From positions 1 to 40,959 of IMG/VR virus record IMGVR_UViG_3300026130_000011: DNA of 40,959 nucleotides, one strand, 5' to 3'. The position numbers and the translations under genes were made by a program. This DNA comes from a virus. The notes beneath the pieces were generated by a model. It saw only the letters and a program-made list of their open reading frames with translations. It searched no databases and was not told where the DNA came from. Shown here piece after piece: positions 7,187 to 14,558 of this stretch (position 1 is its first letter; every line of letters starts with the position of its first letter).

Positions 7187-7428
7187 ACGTAGAAGATGAA
7201 TTAATGATTATAACCATGGAGGAGTGCGCCGAGCTACAAATGGCGCTCTCCAAACGTATGCGCTTTGGCGGTAATATGGATAACATCAAACAGGAGCTAG
7301 GTGACGTTGCTGCTATGTTGGGATTGTTCCTTGAGTGTGGGTTGATCACGGACGAAGAGCTACAGGCAAATGCTCATAAGAAATTGCTGAAACTCCGGAA
7401 GTGGTCAAACTTGCCTATCCCTAAATAG
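7183..7428 (+). CDS. MazG-like nucleotide pyrophosphohydrolase
   Basis: This 81-residue protein carries the all-alpha NTP pyrophosphohydrolase signature: MEECAELQMALSKRMRFG, then a second acidic helix with QELGDVAAMLGLFLE. The E-x2-E and E-x2-D residues would bind magnesium and hydrolyse (d)NTPs to monophosphates. It could clean the nucleotide pool or feed pyrophosphorolysis products into deoxynucleotide synthesis. The ATG overlaps the polymerase stop codon, so the two are translationally coupled. Confidence 0.85.
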   Translation: MNVEDELMIITMEECAELQMALSKRMRFGGNMDNIKQELGDVAAMLGLFLECGLITDEELQANAHKKLLKLRKWSNLPIPK

Positions 7429-7462
7429 GGAATGTACCGTATCTGAATTAAGGGCATTGAAA

Positions 7463-7693
7463 ATGTACATAGTTGAGAGTCGATTCACTCACATAGAAAC
7501 AAAAGAATCCACCGAAATCCACAAAGAAAATGATGTATACCAATACTCATACGATTCCCCTCCCATCCAAGAATGTAAACTAAGGTTAGATAACGAAGTC
7601 ATAGAAGTTGATGAGATTATCTCTGTCACCGAAGATGTCGTCGAGTTCTATGACCCTAACCATATTAGGTACAAATGGTATAAAAGAGAATAG
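7463..7693 (+). CDS. Hypothetical protein
   Basis: This 76-residue protein is not recognised. It is rich in charged and aromatic residues (YIVESRFTHIETKES at the start, YDPNHIRYKWYKRE at the end) and looks like a small beta-rich soluble protein with no membrane segment. AAGGGCATT is a weak ribosome-binding site ahead of the ATG at 7463. It lies at the end of the polymerase unit, just before a new early promoter. Confidence 0.6.
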   Translation: MYIVESRFTHIETKESTEIHKENDVYQYSYDSPPIQECKLRLDNEVIEVDEIISVTEDVVEFYDPNHIRYKWYKRE

Positions 7694-7694
7694 A

Positions 7695-7751
7695 CATATT
7701 CTAAATTGATATAACAAAAAGCTTTACTTTTTATCGATCAATTGCTATAAT
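7695..7751 (+). promoter_or_regulatory. Early promoter with conserved AT-rich upstream element
   Basis: TTTACT at 7723-7728, a 17-base spacer, and TATAAT at 7746-7751. The upstream element CATATTCTAAA-N2-GATATAA (7695-7713) recurs almost unchanged ahead of the promoter at 39176. Within the spacer, TCGATCAATT (7734-7743) can pair with AATTGATTGA (7761-7770) at the ribosome-binding site. Confidence 0.85.
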
Positions 7752-7781
7752 ACATGTATAAATTGATTGAGGAACTTTGTT

Positions 7782-8189
7782 ATGACTATGAAAATTACTA
7801 CCCCAGCAATGTCCCACGCTCGTATTGCTGAGATGGAGGATATCTGCTTCTCTGACTTCCACAAAGATGTCTACGGATACCGTCCTCGTGGTGTTGAGTG
7901 GGATTCTTGGGTGAACATGAGCGAGTGGGGTTTCAACAATGCGCTTGATAGAATGATGGATAAGATGCAAGCCGACATTGCCCTTGAAGAACAGCGCGAA
8001 GCTGAAGCTCTTGAATCGTTCAAGGCTGACCTCCAGAATCTGATGGCATCAGGTGTGGGTGATTGGAAAGCAGCACTTCGTTGTATGATGAAAGAAACTG
8101 AAGAAGACAACGTCGAATACTTCCTCTGGAGTTTGGGTATCGGTTATGCCAAACGCGAAGAAATCGTGAACAAATTTTTTAATCTTTGA
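7782..8189 (+). CDS. Conserved hypothetical early protein
   Basis: This 135-residue protein contains SDFHKDVYGYRPRG followed by WVNMSEWGFNNAL, a pattern I have seen in unassigned proteins of many phages. The middle is a charged helix with EEQREAEALESFKADLQNLM. No catalytic motif is evident. I chose the ATG at 7782, seven bases after GAGGAAC, over the upstream TTG at 7767. It is the first gene of the transcript from the promoter at 7723. Confidence 0.75.
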   Translation: MTMKITTPAMSHARIAEMEDICFSDFHKDVYGYRPRGVEWDSWVNMSEWGFNNALDRMMDKMQADIALEEQREAEALESFKADLQNLMASGVGDWKAALRCMMKETEEDNVEYFLWSLGIGYAKREEIVNKFFNL

Positions 8190-8203
8190 GAAGGTATAAT
8201 ATT

Positions 8204-8665
8204 ATGAAAATCGAACTCGGTAAAACCTACTCTGTATCAAACAAATACAAAAAGACTTTTGTTGAGGATAACTTCCTCACCTCAACGATGGAAGGCATGC
8301 CGTCATTTGACCGAATTACTGTATGGCGTTCAGGCACAATTAAGGTGACGCCAATACACGAGTATGAAGTTGAATATCTACAAGAGATGTTAGATGCTGG
8401 TGATGATTGCGACAACTTTGATTTTGATGAATTCGAAGAGGTTGAGTTCGATTCATCATGGGATGGCTATTCGGAAGAGTATGAATCTGGTGATGCGGAA
8501 AATCTGGCAAAGGTCGAAGAACTAATCGAAGAATATGAGTCGCTAGAAGAAGACGATTATTTTGACTTTATTAGTTACGCTGAAGAGAAATATGAATACG
8601 ACTATGAAGAAGTCACATACTGTATTGAAGGACCGATTGTGGTAGAACTAGTGGAGCTAGATTGA
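8204..8665 (+). CDS. Highly acidic hypothetical protein
   Basis: I count 46 Asp/Glu against about ten Lys/Arg in 153 residues, with dense runs such as DFDEFEEVEFD and EELIEEYESLEEDDYFDF. There is no recognised domain. The first 60 residues are less acidic and may form a small beta domain; the rest looks helical. Strong acidity and early expression would suit a DNA mimic that blocks host defence proteins, but nothing in the sequence proves this. The ATG at 8204 follows AGAAGG. Its stop overlaps the next start. Confidence 0.75.
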   Translation: MKIELGKTYSVSNKYKKTFVEDNFLTSTMEGMPSFDRITVWRSGTIKVTPIHEYEVEYLQEMLDAGDDCDNFDFDEFEEVEFDSSWDGYSEEYESGDAENLAKVEELIEEYESLEEDDYFDFISYAEEKYEYDYEEVTYCIEGPIVVELVELD

Positions 8666-8865
8666 TGAAAAACGTGATTAAATCTTTGACTCATCCTGAT
8701 GTTCTATGGTTCGTTTCAATAGTTGTGATCGGATCAACTATCGTCGATCGCCTCAAAAACCCTGTGGCTGAACCTATATTTGTTTTGCTGTCGCCAATAT
8801 GTTTGATGTATTTGGCGTATGACGCGAGGCGGGTTTTCTACAAATTCAAACCAAAACGGGGGTAG
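8665..8865 (+). CDS. Small membrane protein
   Basis: This 66-residue protein has two predicted hydrophobic segments: VLWFVSIVVIGSTIV near residues 13-27 and IFVLLSPICLMYLAY near residues 38-52. It ends in a positively charged tail (FKPKRG). It is probably an inner-membrane protein of unknown role. The ATG overlaps the stop of the acidic protein. Confidence 0.7.
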   Translation: MKNVIKSLTHPDVLWFVSIVVIGSTIVDRLKNPVAEPIFVLLSPICLMYLAYDARRVFYKFKPKRG

Positions 8866-8868
8866 GCA

Positions 8869-9051
8869 ATGTATGTTGTCCAGATATACACTGAGGCTGG
8901 TTGGCAAACTTACTGCGACGATCGAGGTAATATAATCCGATTTGCTGATTTAGATTTCGCTGAACTTTACTTTAATGATAAAGCAGAGTATAATAAACTT
9001 TGTTATCGCGCAATTGATGAAAGAGATATTGACAATGAAGAAGCCTTCTGA
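8869..9051 (+). CDS. Hypothetical protein
   Basis: This 60-residue protein (start MYVVQIYTEAGW) is not recognised. GGGGGTAGG precedes the ATG, a strong ribosome-binding site. The DNA of its C-terminal half carries an exact early-promoter match at 8966-8994, which would serve the downstream ligase. The gene overlaps the ligase start by 17 bases. Confidence 0.65.
   Translation: MYVVQIYTEAGWQTYCDDRGNIIRFADLDFAELYFNDKAEYNKLCYRAIDERDIDNEEAF
8966..8994 (+). promoter_or_regulatory. Early-type promoter upstream of DNA ligase
   Basis: TTTACT at 8966-8971, exactly 17 bases, and TATAAT at 8989-8994. It lies inside the preceding small gene and ends about 40 bases before the ligase ATG, a normal leader distance. 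Confidence 0.65.
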
Positions 9052-10321
9052 CTACATTATTGAACTTTGTAAAACCAACTCCCGTCTTGAGAAAGAGTCT
9101 ATCCTAGCTGACGCTATGTCCAACAATGAGTTTGTTCGCGGATTTAAACGAGCTCTGGACACCTTCGAAACATTCGGAGTCAAGAAAGTTGAAGAAGTCT
9201 ATCACGATAACGATACCCTTGACATCGAATCCTACTACCATATGCTTGATAATCTTGCGGCAAGACGTTTGACTGGTAACGAAGCCCGAGATAAAATCAA
9301 GGCGATGTCTACCTCAATAGATGACGTTGAATGGAATATGTTCTATCGACGTGTTCTACTAAAAAATATGGACTGCGGTGTTAACGTTACCACTTGGAAT
9401 AAGGTCGCAAAAAAGGTGGATAAATCTTTAGTGGTTCCGGTGTTTTCTTGTCAACTAGCGTATGATGGCGCGAAAGTCGATAATATGTCTGGCGAAAAAC
9501 TCGTTGAAATCAAGCTTGATGGTGTGCGTGTTATTGCTATTGTGTACAGCGACGGTCGCGTTTCCCTACACTCAAGGAACGGAAAGCGTTTGGAGAATTT
9601 CCCTAAAATAGAAGAAGCTTTGTCTAAATATGCTGTAGAAAGTTGCCCCCTTGTTTTTGACGGTGAGGTGATGAGTTCATCATTCCAAGACTTGATGAAG
9701 CAAGTACACCGTAAGGATGATGTACAGACTGACGATGCTGTCCTATATCTGTTCGATTGCGTATCTCTTGATGAGTTCACGGCAGGGTATTCGTCCACAC
9801 CCCAGCGTGTACGTTCGGAACTCTTGCGTAACACCGTACAACCTGAATATTGTATTCGAGTAGTAAACCAAACGCCTATTGACTTAGATACCGATTTAGG
9901 TCAGAAACACTTTGCGGAAATTAATAGAATGGCTATTAAAAATGGCTACGAAGGTGTGATGATCAAAGATCCCGAGGCTCCATACGAAACCAAGCGTACC
10001 AAGTCTTGGCTAAAAATTAAGCCATTCATAGAAGTAACATTAACAGTAACAGATGTTCAAGAGGGGACTGGTAAATATGAAAACAATACGGGAGCTCTTG
10101 TATGCGCTGGTCGAGATGCCGGAAAAGACATTCTGGTCAATGTCGGTAGTGGTCTATCTGATGCTATGCGCAGTGATATATGGGCTGACAAAGATTCTGT
10201 GGTAGGTCAGCTGGTTGAGATAAAAGCGGACGCTGTAACCCAAAACCAAGACGGGACATACTCACTAAGATTCCCACGATTTAAATCATTTAGAGGCTTT
10301 GAGCCAGGAGAAAAGTTGTAA
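9035..10321 (+). CDS. 30: ATP-dependent DNA ligase (T4 gp30-like)
   Basis: This 428-residue protein has the nucleotidyltransferase motif I EIKLDGVR with the adenylated Lys, motif III (VFDGEV), motif IIIa region (YLFDCV), motif IV (YEGVMIKDP) and motif V (SWLKIKP). These are followed by an OB-fold C-terminus with VNVGSGLSD. The N-terminal helical domain (ARRLTGNEARDKIK, MDCGVNVTTWNKV) parallels T4 ligase. I chose the ATG at 9035 because GAGAT precedes it by seven bases and earlier Mets lie inside the upstream gene. It seals nicks during replication and repair. The stop overlaps the start of the next gene. Confidence 0.95.
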   Translation: MKKPSDYIIELCKTNSRLEKESILADAMSNNEFVRGFKRALDTFETFGVKKVEEVYHDNDTLDIESYYHMLDNLAARRLTGNEARDKIKAMSTSIDDVEWNMFYRRVLLKNMDCGVNVTTWNKVAKKVDKSLVVPVFSCQLAYDGAKVDNMSGEKLVEIKLDGVRVIAIVYSDGRVSLHSRNGKRLENFPKIEEALSKYAVESCPLVFDGEVMSSSFQDLMKQVHRKDDVQTDDAVLYLFDCVSLDEFTAGYSSTPQRVRSELLRNTVQPEYCIRVVNQTPIDLDTDLGQKHFAEINRMAIKNGYEGVMIKDPEAPYETKRTKSWLKIKPFIEVTLTVTDVQEGTGKYENNTGALVCAGRDAGKDILVNVGSGLSDAMRSDIWADKDSVVGQLVEIKADAVTQNQDGTYSLRFPRFKSFRGFEPGEKL

Positions 10322-10710
10322 TGACTAATTTTGATAAAGTTGTAAAATTCATGAACACATTCGGTCAGGAAGTTAAGCCTCAACCTGAGCTACCTTCTAT
10401 TGACATTCAGGCTCTTCGAGTAGACCTGATTAAAGAAGAACTCGATGAATTGATTGAAGCCCTAGCCGATAAAGATATCGTTGAAGTTGCGGACGCTCTG
10501 ACTGATATTCTTTATGTAACATACGGTGCTGGCGCTGCGTTTGGTATTGACCTTGACGCTTGCTTCGATGAGGTTCAACGCTCTAACATGAGTAAACTTG
10601 GCGCTGACGGAAAGCCGATGTATCGTGAAGACGGTAAAGTAATGAAAGGTCCAAATTATTCAGAGCCAGACTTAAAAAGTACTTTACAAACCCAGGAAGA
10701 TTTAGTATAA
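10321..10710 (+). CDS. MazG-superfamily pyrophosphohydrolase (PRA-PH-like)
   Basis: This 129-residue protein carries the metal-binding helices LIKEELDELIEAL and VEVADALTDILYVTYG, followed by DEVQRSNMSK and a GKPMYREDGKVMKG hairpin. That is the layout of the phosphoribosyl-ATP pyrophosphohydrolase-like branch common in phages. It probably hydrolyses a (d)NTP or a modified nucleotide. It is the second such enzyme in the window after 7183-7428. Because it directly precedes the DNA-modification island, a role in removing an unwanted nucleotide is possible but unproven. Confidence 0.85.
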   Translation: MTNFDKVVKFMNTFGQEVKPQPELPSIDIQALRVDLIKEELDELIEALADKDIVEVADALTDILYVTYGAGAAFGIDLDACFDEVQRSNMSKLGADGKPMYREDGKVMKGPNYSEPDLKSTLQTQEDLV

Positions 10711-10711
10711 T
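10683..10711 (+). promoter_or_regulatory. Early-type promoter upstream of the TET/JBP gene
   Basis: TTTACA at 10683-10688, 17 bases, and TATAAT at 10706-10711, overlapping the end of the pyrophosphohydrolase gene. Its -10 ends 46 bases ahead of the dioxygenase ATG. Confidence 0.65.
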
Positions 10712-10757
10712 ATTCGGAACCTTCGGGAGATTTCGTAAACTATTAGGATCTAAAATT

Positions 10758-12206
10758 ATGGAAAAAGTTACAATTAACGGTCGGCAATGGCAAAAGTATA
10801 TCGGTGACGAAGGGCAAGATGTTTATGTTGCCCTCTTCGTTGAAGACCAAGAGAACCTCATCGGCAAATACGCTGATGAGGATTCATTCGATATTCTCAT
10901 TGACAAAGACGCTGACTTTTATCTACCGCCATCGTGTGATGTAGTCGCTTCTACTGACTGCGATAAGCAATGTATCAACTGTATAGGTGAAGACCGTGTT
11001 GCGTTCAAATTCCGTAAGAACGTATTCACGCAGGAAGAACAAGACGGTGCTTATGCTGGTCTTTACAGCGCTGCTGCTGAGTCTAACAACCGTGGTATGG
11101 CTGCTGGTCCTCGAGCCGAAACAAGTCAGGGTCGCGAATGGGTTACTCCGTTCCAGCGCGATATCCTGGACTTCTTTGCTAAGGGTTCTCCGCAGAACGT
11201 TATGGGTACTGACCCAGTTGAGGACATTATCAAGAAACATGAAACCAAGCAGTACGAAACACGTGGCGAAGTTTGGTTGGTTCAAAAGGTCGAGAAAGAA
11301 TATGAGGATTACCGCAATTTCTTTGATCAGTGCCTAGCCAAACTCCGTTCCCTTCCGGTAGATGAAGCTCGGGAATATGCTATACACGTTCGCGATACGA
11401 TGATCAGCGGAACTTCCTACGCTACTCCGCTGTGGTCCGGAATCACTGGCTTCTATGGACGCTACCCTCGTATCCCTTATGGTCGTGCTACTAGCCATGT
11501 AGAGCATAACCGAGAAGACTTTGAGAAGTGCTACCCGTTTGCCCGTAAACTCGACCAAGAGTTTGCTCGCTTACTTCCGCAGCGTTATGCGTACCAAAAA
11601 AGATGTGCTGACAGTATCGACCCTAAATTCTTGATTGGCGAGGATACTACCTTTACGACCGTTACAGTCAATACAACTCAGTCTGACCGAAATGCTCGTA
11701 TGGCTTGTCATAAGGATGCTGGTTCATTAAATGAGGGTTTCTCTAACCTTACTGTAATTGCTCCGAAAGGTAAATCATGGAAGGGCGGATACCTTACTGC
11801 TCCGGAAGTTCGCGCAGCTATTGATGTTCGACCAGGAGATCTACTCCTTATTGATAATATGCGAATAATTCACGGCAATCAGCCTATTGAAGCCCCTGAC
11901 TCTGGCGAAGAAGACCTACTTCGTATGTCCCTTGTTTTCTACTTCCGTGAGGATATGTTACAACTAGGTTCTTGGGATTATGAGGCGCTGCGTCGTAAGT
12001 TTGTTGACGATCGTCGAACCAACAAAGAACATCCGTTATGGAAAGAGCGTTGGAATGGCGTGAGTCCTGGTTTTATGAACGATAATTCAGAAGAATGGTA
12101 TCAATACCTTTTAGAACATGGAGGCGAAGAGTTGATGAAAGAAAACCAACCAGGGTTATGGGATCATTTCAACAACTCTAATGATTTAGAATCATTTTTC
12201 TCTTAG
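10758..12206 (+). CDS. TET/JBP-type 2-oxoglutarate/Fe(II) dioxygenase (predicted thymine or methylcytosine hydroxylase)
   Basis: The C-terminal third of this 482-residue protein carries the double-stranded beta-helix pattern of TET/JBP enzymes. FTTVTVN leads into HKDAGSLNEGF (iron-binding His-x-Asp), GGYLTAPE, DVRPGDLLLIDN, IIHGNQPI (distal His) and LRMSLVFYFRE (2-oxoglutarate-binding Arg). The N-terminal 280 residues are unassigned and include a CDKQCINC cysteine cluster and an ITGFYGRYPRIPYGRA block. Such enzymes hydroxylate the methyl group of thymine or 5-methylcytosine in DNA. No cytosine methyltransferase is seen here, and a hydroxymethyluracil-DNA kinase lies downstream, so thymine is the likelier substrate. 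AGGA lies ten bases ahead of the ATG. The gene overlaps tail-to-tail with the antisense HNH gene. Confidence 0.72.
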   Translation: MEKVTINGRQWQKYIGDEGQDVYVALFVEDQENLIGKYADEDSFDILIDKDADFYLPPSCDVVASTDCDKQCINCIGEDRVAFKFRKNVFTQEEQDGAYAGLYSAAAESNNRGMAAGPRAETSQGREWVTPFQRDILDFFAKGSPQNVMGTDPVEDIIKKHETKQYETRGEVWLVQKVEKEYEDYRNFFDQCLAKLRSLPVDEAREYAIHVRDTMISGTSYATPLWSGITGFYGRYPRIPYGRATSHVEHNREDFEKCYPFARKLDQEFARLLPQRYAYQKRCADSIDPKFLIGEDTTFTTVTVNTTQSDRNARMACHKDAGSLNEGFSNLTVIAPKGKSWKGGYLTAPEVRAAIDVRPGDLLLIDNMRIIHGNQPIEAPDSGEEDLLRMSLVFYFREDMLQLGSWDYEALRRKFVDDRRTNKEHPLWKERWNGVSPGFMNDNSEEWYQYLLEHGGEELMKENQPGLWDHFNNSNDLESFFS

Positions 12207-12932
12207 GGTTTTACAATTGTCGAAGTGGTATCTATTCATGTTACCTTTGTGTTTGGATACCACTCCGCAATGAGGGCAAGTTATATCTTCTCTGCTGTTG
12301 AAAGTTCCTCTATATTTCTGTATTCGGGCTAAACGTTTATCTTTGTCATTATAGAAATCTTTCATAGATTGCTTGTGTGTTTCCCTAGCTTCTTCTGTGT
12401 GCATATGATGGTAGTTTAATTTACCGCTTTCTGAAAATTTATCCCTTGCTTCTTCAGATAGGTTTTTATTTGATAATCTTTGTTTTCTTGTCTCTTCGTC
12501 GTAGGCAGCCCAACCCATTTTAGATTTAGATTCTTCATTGTGAGTTTTGCCGAAGAATGGATTATTCTCTCCGGACATCCTTTTAGAATGTAGAGAATTT
12601 TTCCTACTGACATAAGATTCGTACAATTTAGAGTTTATATCTTTTCTAAAGAACTTGACTGCCGAATACGATTGCGATAATACATCAGGAAACGCTTTAG
12701 CGAGTATTAAGTGGGCTAACCTATGCGCCCTAGTTGGGAGCAATATTTTGTTCCAAGGGTTTTCCACTAAGTTTGTGTATTCTGGGAACATATCCTTAGC
12801 CTTTGGACATATGTGGTGCTTCTCGCCTTCGGTAGAGTCATTGTAAGCCTCTATTAACCGAATGTATCTTGACATGTAATGTTTGTTGTGAGGTTTTGAT
12901 GCTAATATTGAATAAATAAGTTTGCTGTCCAT
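12192..12932 (-). CDS. HNH homing endonuclease (NUMOD3, C-terminal zinc finger)
   Basis: This 246-residue protein is encoded against the direction of all its neighbours. It has an HNH core (EGEKHHICPKAKDMFPEY, then PWNKILLPTRAHRLAHLIL) and a NUMOD3 DNA-binding module (NPFFGKTHNEESKSKM). Repeated NUMOD-like helices follow, then a C-terminal zinc finger (CPHCGVVSKHKGN ending in DNC). It is a free-standing homing endonuclease of the T4 mob/seg kind. AAGGAGAAAG lies just ahead of its ATG on the minus strand. A late-type TATAAATA lies 69-76 bases upstream. Its 3' end overlaps the dioxygenase gene by 15 bases. It splits the modification island in two. Confidence 0.9.
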   Translation of the reverse strand: MDSKLIYSILASKPHNKHYMSRYIRLIEAYNDSTEGEKHHICPKAKDMFPEYTNLVENPWNKILLPTRAHRLAHLILAKAFPDVLSQSYSAVKFFRKDINSKLYESYVSRKNSLHSKRMSGENNPFFGKTHNEESKSKMGWAAYDEETRKQRLSNKNLSEEARDKFSESGKLNYHHMHTEEARETHKQSMKDFYNDKDKRLARIQKYRGTFNSREDITCPHCGVVSKHKGNMNRYHFDNCKTLREK

Positions 12933-12960
12933 TTACTTTCTCCTTAAGTTGTAGTATAAT
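12932..12960 (+). promoter_or_regulatory. Early promoter for the amidotransferase/amidoligase genes
   Basis: TTTACT at 12932-12937, exactly 17 bases, and TATAAT at 12955-12960. On the other strand the same bases hold the ribosome-binding site of the HNH gene, so the two control elements are superimposed. Confidence 0.8.
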
Positions 12961-12972
12961 AACGGATAGAGT

Positions 12973-13037
12973 GGTTGGGGCGACCCGCGAACCATACCTT
13001 TATTTATAATTTTGCGATTTTCAGGGGTTAGCCCTGA
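12973..13037 (+). other. Structured 5' leader of the amidotransferase gene
   Basis: Two stem-loops lie between the promoter and the start codon. The first is GGTTGGG (12973-12979) with CCC and AACC up to 12993, which pairs with a small bulge. The second is a perfect TCAGGG / CCCTGA hairpin (13021-13037) with a five-base loop. Neither is followed by a T-run. The roughly 95-base leader is long for this phage. Confidence 0.45.
13001..13008 (-). promoter_or_regulatory. Candidate late promoter for the HNH endonuclease
   Basis: The + strand reads TATTTATA, giving TATAAATA on the minus strand 69-76 bases upstream of the HNH start codon. This would make the homing endonuclease a late, separately controlled gene. 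Confidence 0.6.
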
Positions 13038-13062
13038 CATGTGGTTTGGAGGATTTCTTTTA

Positions 13063-13677
13063 ATGTGCGCAGTAATGGGATTTGAATTAAAAAACGTAAC
13101 AAGAGATGATATAAGTGCTATCCGCACCCTATTCTTTGAATCACAAATCCGAGGGAGGCACGCTACTGGCGTGTCTTTCCTAAAAGAGGGTAAGATACAT
13201 ACGATAAAGGAAGCTGTTGAGGCATCTGAATTTATAAAACATCATCCACCAATCGACTGGGTTGACGAGAACGGTAACATAACAGCTATCGCTCATTGTC
13301 GGTACAGTACTTCTGACTTGCGTTTTAATCAACCTATTGCTGACGAAAAGTTATCTGTTGTTCATAACGGTGTTATTTCGCAAGAACTTCCGGAGAATTG
13401 GTATAGACTCTATGGAATCAAATGCGAAACCGCTAACGACACCGAACTTCTTTTCCATCGCCCTTCTTTAAATGAGTGGGCAAATTCTTCAATTTCCGCT
13501 TTACTTTTGACAGTAAATGGAATAGAATATATGCGTAATGGTAAAAGACCATTATGGTGTGCTGACATTGAACACGGTCGTATATTTGCTTCGACTTCTG
13601 ACATTATAAGTAGAAGTCAATTCAAAACTAAATCAAAAAACCGAGTTAGTTTTGCTGGTATAGACTTACAACCATAG
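13063..13677 (+). CDS. Class II glutamine amidotransferase (Ntn-type glutaminase)
   Basis: This 204-residue protein starts MCAVMGF, which places a cysteine directly after the initiator Met as the N-terminal nucleophile of class II glutaminases. The fold signatures follow: RGRHATGVSF, AHCRYSTSDLRFNQPI and VVHNGVISQ, then a NDTELLFH segment. Such domains release ammonia from glutamine for a partner synthetase. It stands alone here, without an asparagine-synthetase or GlmS domain, and is followed eight bases later by an amidoligase, the natural candidate partner. The ATG at 13063 is eight bases after GGAGGATT; the earlier in-frame ATG would hide the nucleophile. Confidence 0.88.
   Translation: MCAVMGFELKNVTRDDISAIRTLFFESQIRGRHATGVSFLKEGKIHTIKEAVEASEFIKHHPPIDWVDENGNITAIAHCRYSTSDLRFNQPIADEKLSVVHNGVISQELPENWYRLYGIKCETANDTELLFHRPSLNEWANSSISALLLTVNGIEYMRNGKRPLWCADIEHGRIFASTSDIISRSQFKTKSKNRVSFAGIDLQP
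13500..13528 (+). promoter_or_regulatory. Weak candidate internal promoter
   Basis: GCTTTACTT at 13498-13506 places TTTACT at 13500-13505. A 17-base spacer leads to TAGAAT at 13523-13528, inside the amidotransferase gene. The imperfect -10 makes this uncertain. Confidence 0.3.
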
Positions 13678-13685
13678 GATACATT

Positions 13686-14558
13686 ATGTACAATAAAGAT
13701 GATTTTACTTGGGGCTACGAGATTGAGTGGGGCGATATTGACCGTCGCCTAGAGATTCCGGAGCATCTAGGTTCTTGGGAATATTCAGAGACTGACGTAG
13801 TAAACCTGCGTCCACCATACAAATACGTTGCTTGTGATCCGCTCGGCGAAGACCCTCCGTTCGGGGGAGAGGTCAATACTAAACCGACCAAAACCTGGGA
13901 AGAACAGGTAGATCGAATCCAAGAGATTAAACAGTGGTTTACTGATCAGGGATGCGAGCCTACTTCAAACTGCCTAAGCCATTCGCATCTACACGTGTAT
14001 GTGCCTGAGCTAACTAAAGATCTAGATGCCCTTAAGCGTTTGATCAAATACATTAAAGCGAACCAAGCTGACGTTGTAGAGAACTGCGGTCTATTCCATG
14101 AAGCGGCTTCCATGAAGAAAGCGAAAGGCGCTACCATGTATATGAAATATGACGGTGGACGCCAGATGCCTGATTACATGGCTGACAATATTATTAATCT
14201 GGCTAAAGACTTTGATCACTTCATCAAGCTCCATGCTGCTGGCAAGGACGGTGTTTCGATGGGTCGCCCTTTCCGTTACGCGATTAACACCTACTGCCTA
14301 AAACATACTGGAACAATCGAGTTTCGGTGTTTTCGGGCTACCACAGAACGTAAGCATATGGAATCTATGTTCCGTTTCGTTGAGGCGTTTATTGATGCTG
14401 CCCTAAACGATGGTCCGAGCGTTAAAGAAATTTTGGCTGATGGCGACTATGAGTTTCCGCCATTCCAGTGGGACTTGAATCAGTGGATAGGGCACCAAAA
14501 GACAAAGTGGGACAAAGACCGTGGCAAAAAACAGCGAGCATACATTGAAGTTGCGTAG
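13686..14558 (+). CDS. Amidoligase (COOH-NH2 ligase, glutamine-synthetase-like fold)
   Basis: This 290-residue protein matches the amidoligase_2 family: TWGYEIEWGD at the N-terminus (acidic metal/ATP site), FGGEVNTKPT (second acidic motif), HSHLHVYVPE (histidine pair), and the C-terminal GTIEFRCFRAT. Family members join a carboxylate to an amine using ATP and are known in phage and bacterial clusters with glutamine amidotransferases and acetyltransferases. Here it sits between exactly those two genes. The acceptor could be an amino acid attached to DNA, a free metabolite or a protein; the modification-island context favours the first. It overlaps the GNAT gene by 38 bases. Confidence 0.8.
   Translation: MYNKDDFTWGYEIEWGDIDRRLEIPEHLGSWEYSETDVVNLRPPYKYVACDPLGEDPPFGGEVNTKPTKTWEEQVDRIQEIKQWFTDQGCEPTSNCLSHSHLHVYVPELTKDLDALKRLIKYIKANQADVVENCGLFHEAASMKKAKGATMYMKYDGGRQMPDYMADNIINLAKDFDHFIKLHAAGKDGVSMGRPFRYAINTYCLKHTGTIEFRCFRATTERKHMESMFRFVEAFIDAALNDGPSVKEILADGDYEFPPFQWDLNQWIGHQKTKWDKDRGKKQRAYIEVA

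Noticed and set aside
7421-7434. TCCCTA-AA-TAGGGA palindrome after the MazG-like gene as a terminator
   Set aside because: There is no T-run after it and the loop would be too tight; it may be fortuitous.
10758-12206. Reading the dioxygenase as a prolyl or general metabolic 2-oxoglutarate oxygenase
   Set aside because: The order HKD, GGYLTAP, GD-LLIDN, IHGNQPI, R-SLVFYFRE fits TET/JBP better, and the neighbours are DNA-modification enzymes. The alternative is not fully excluded.
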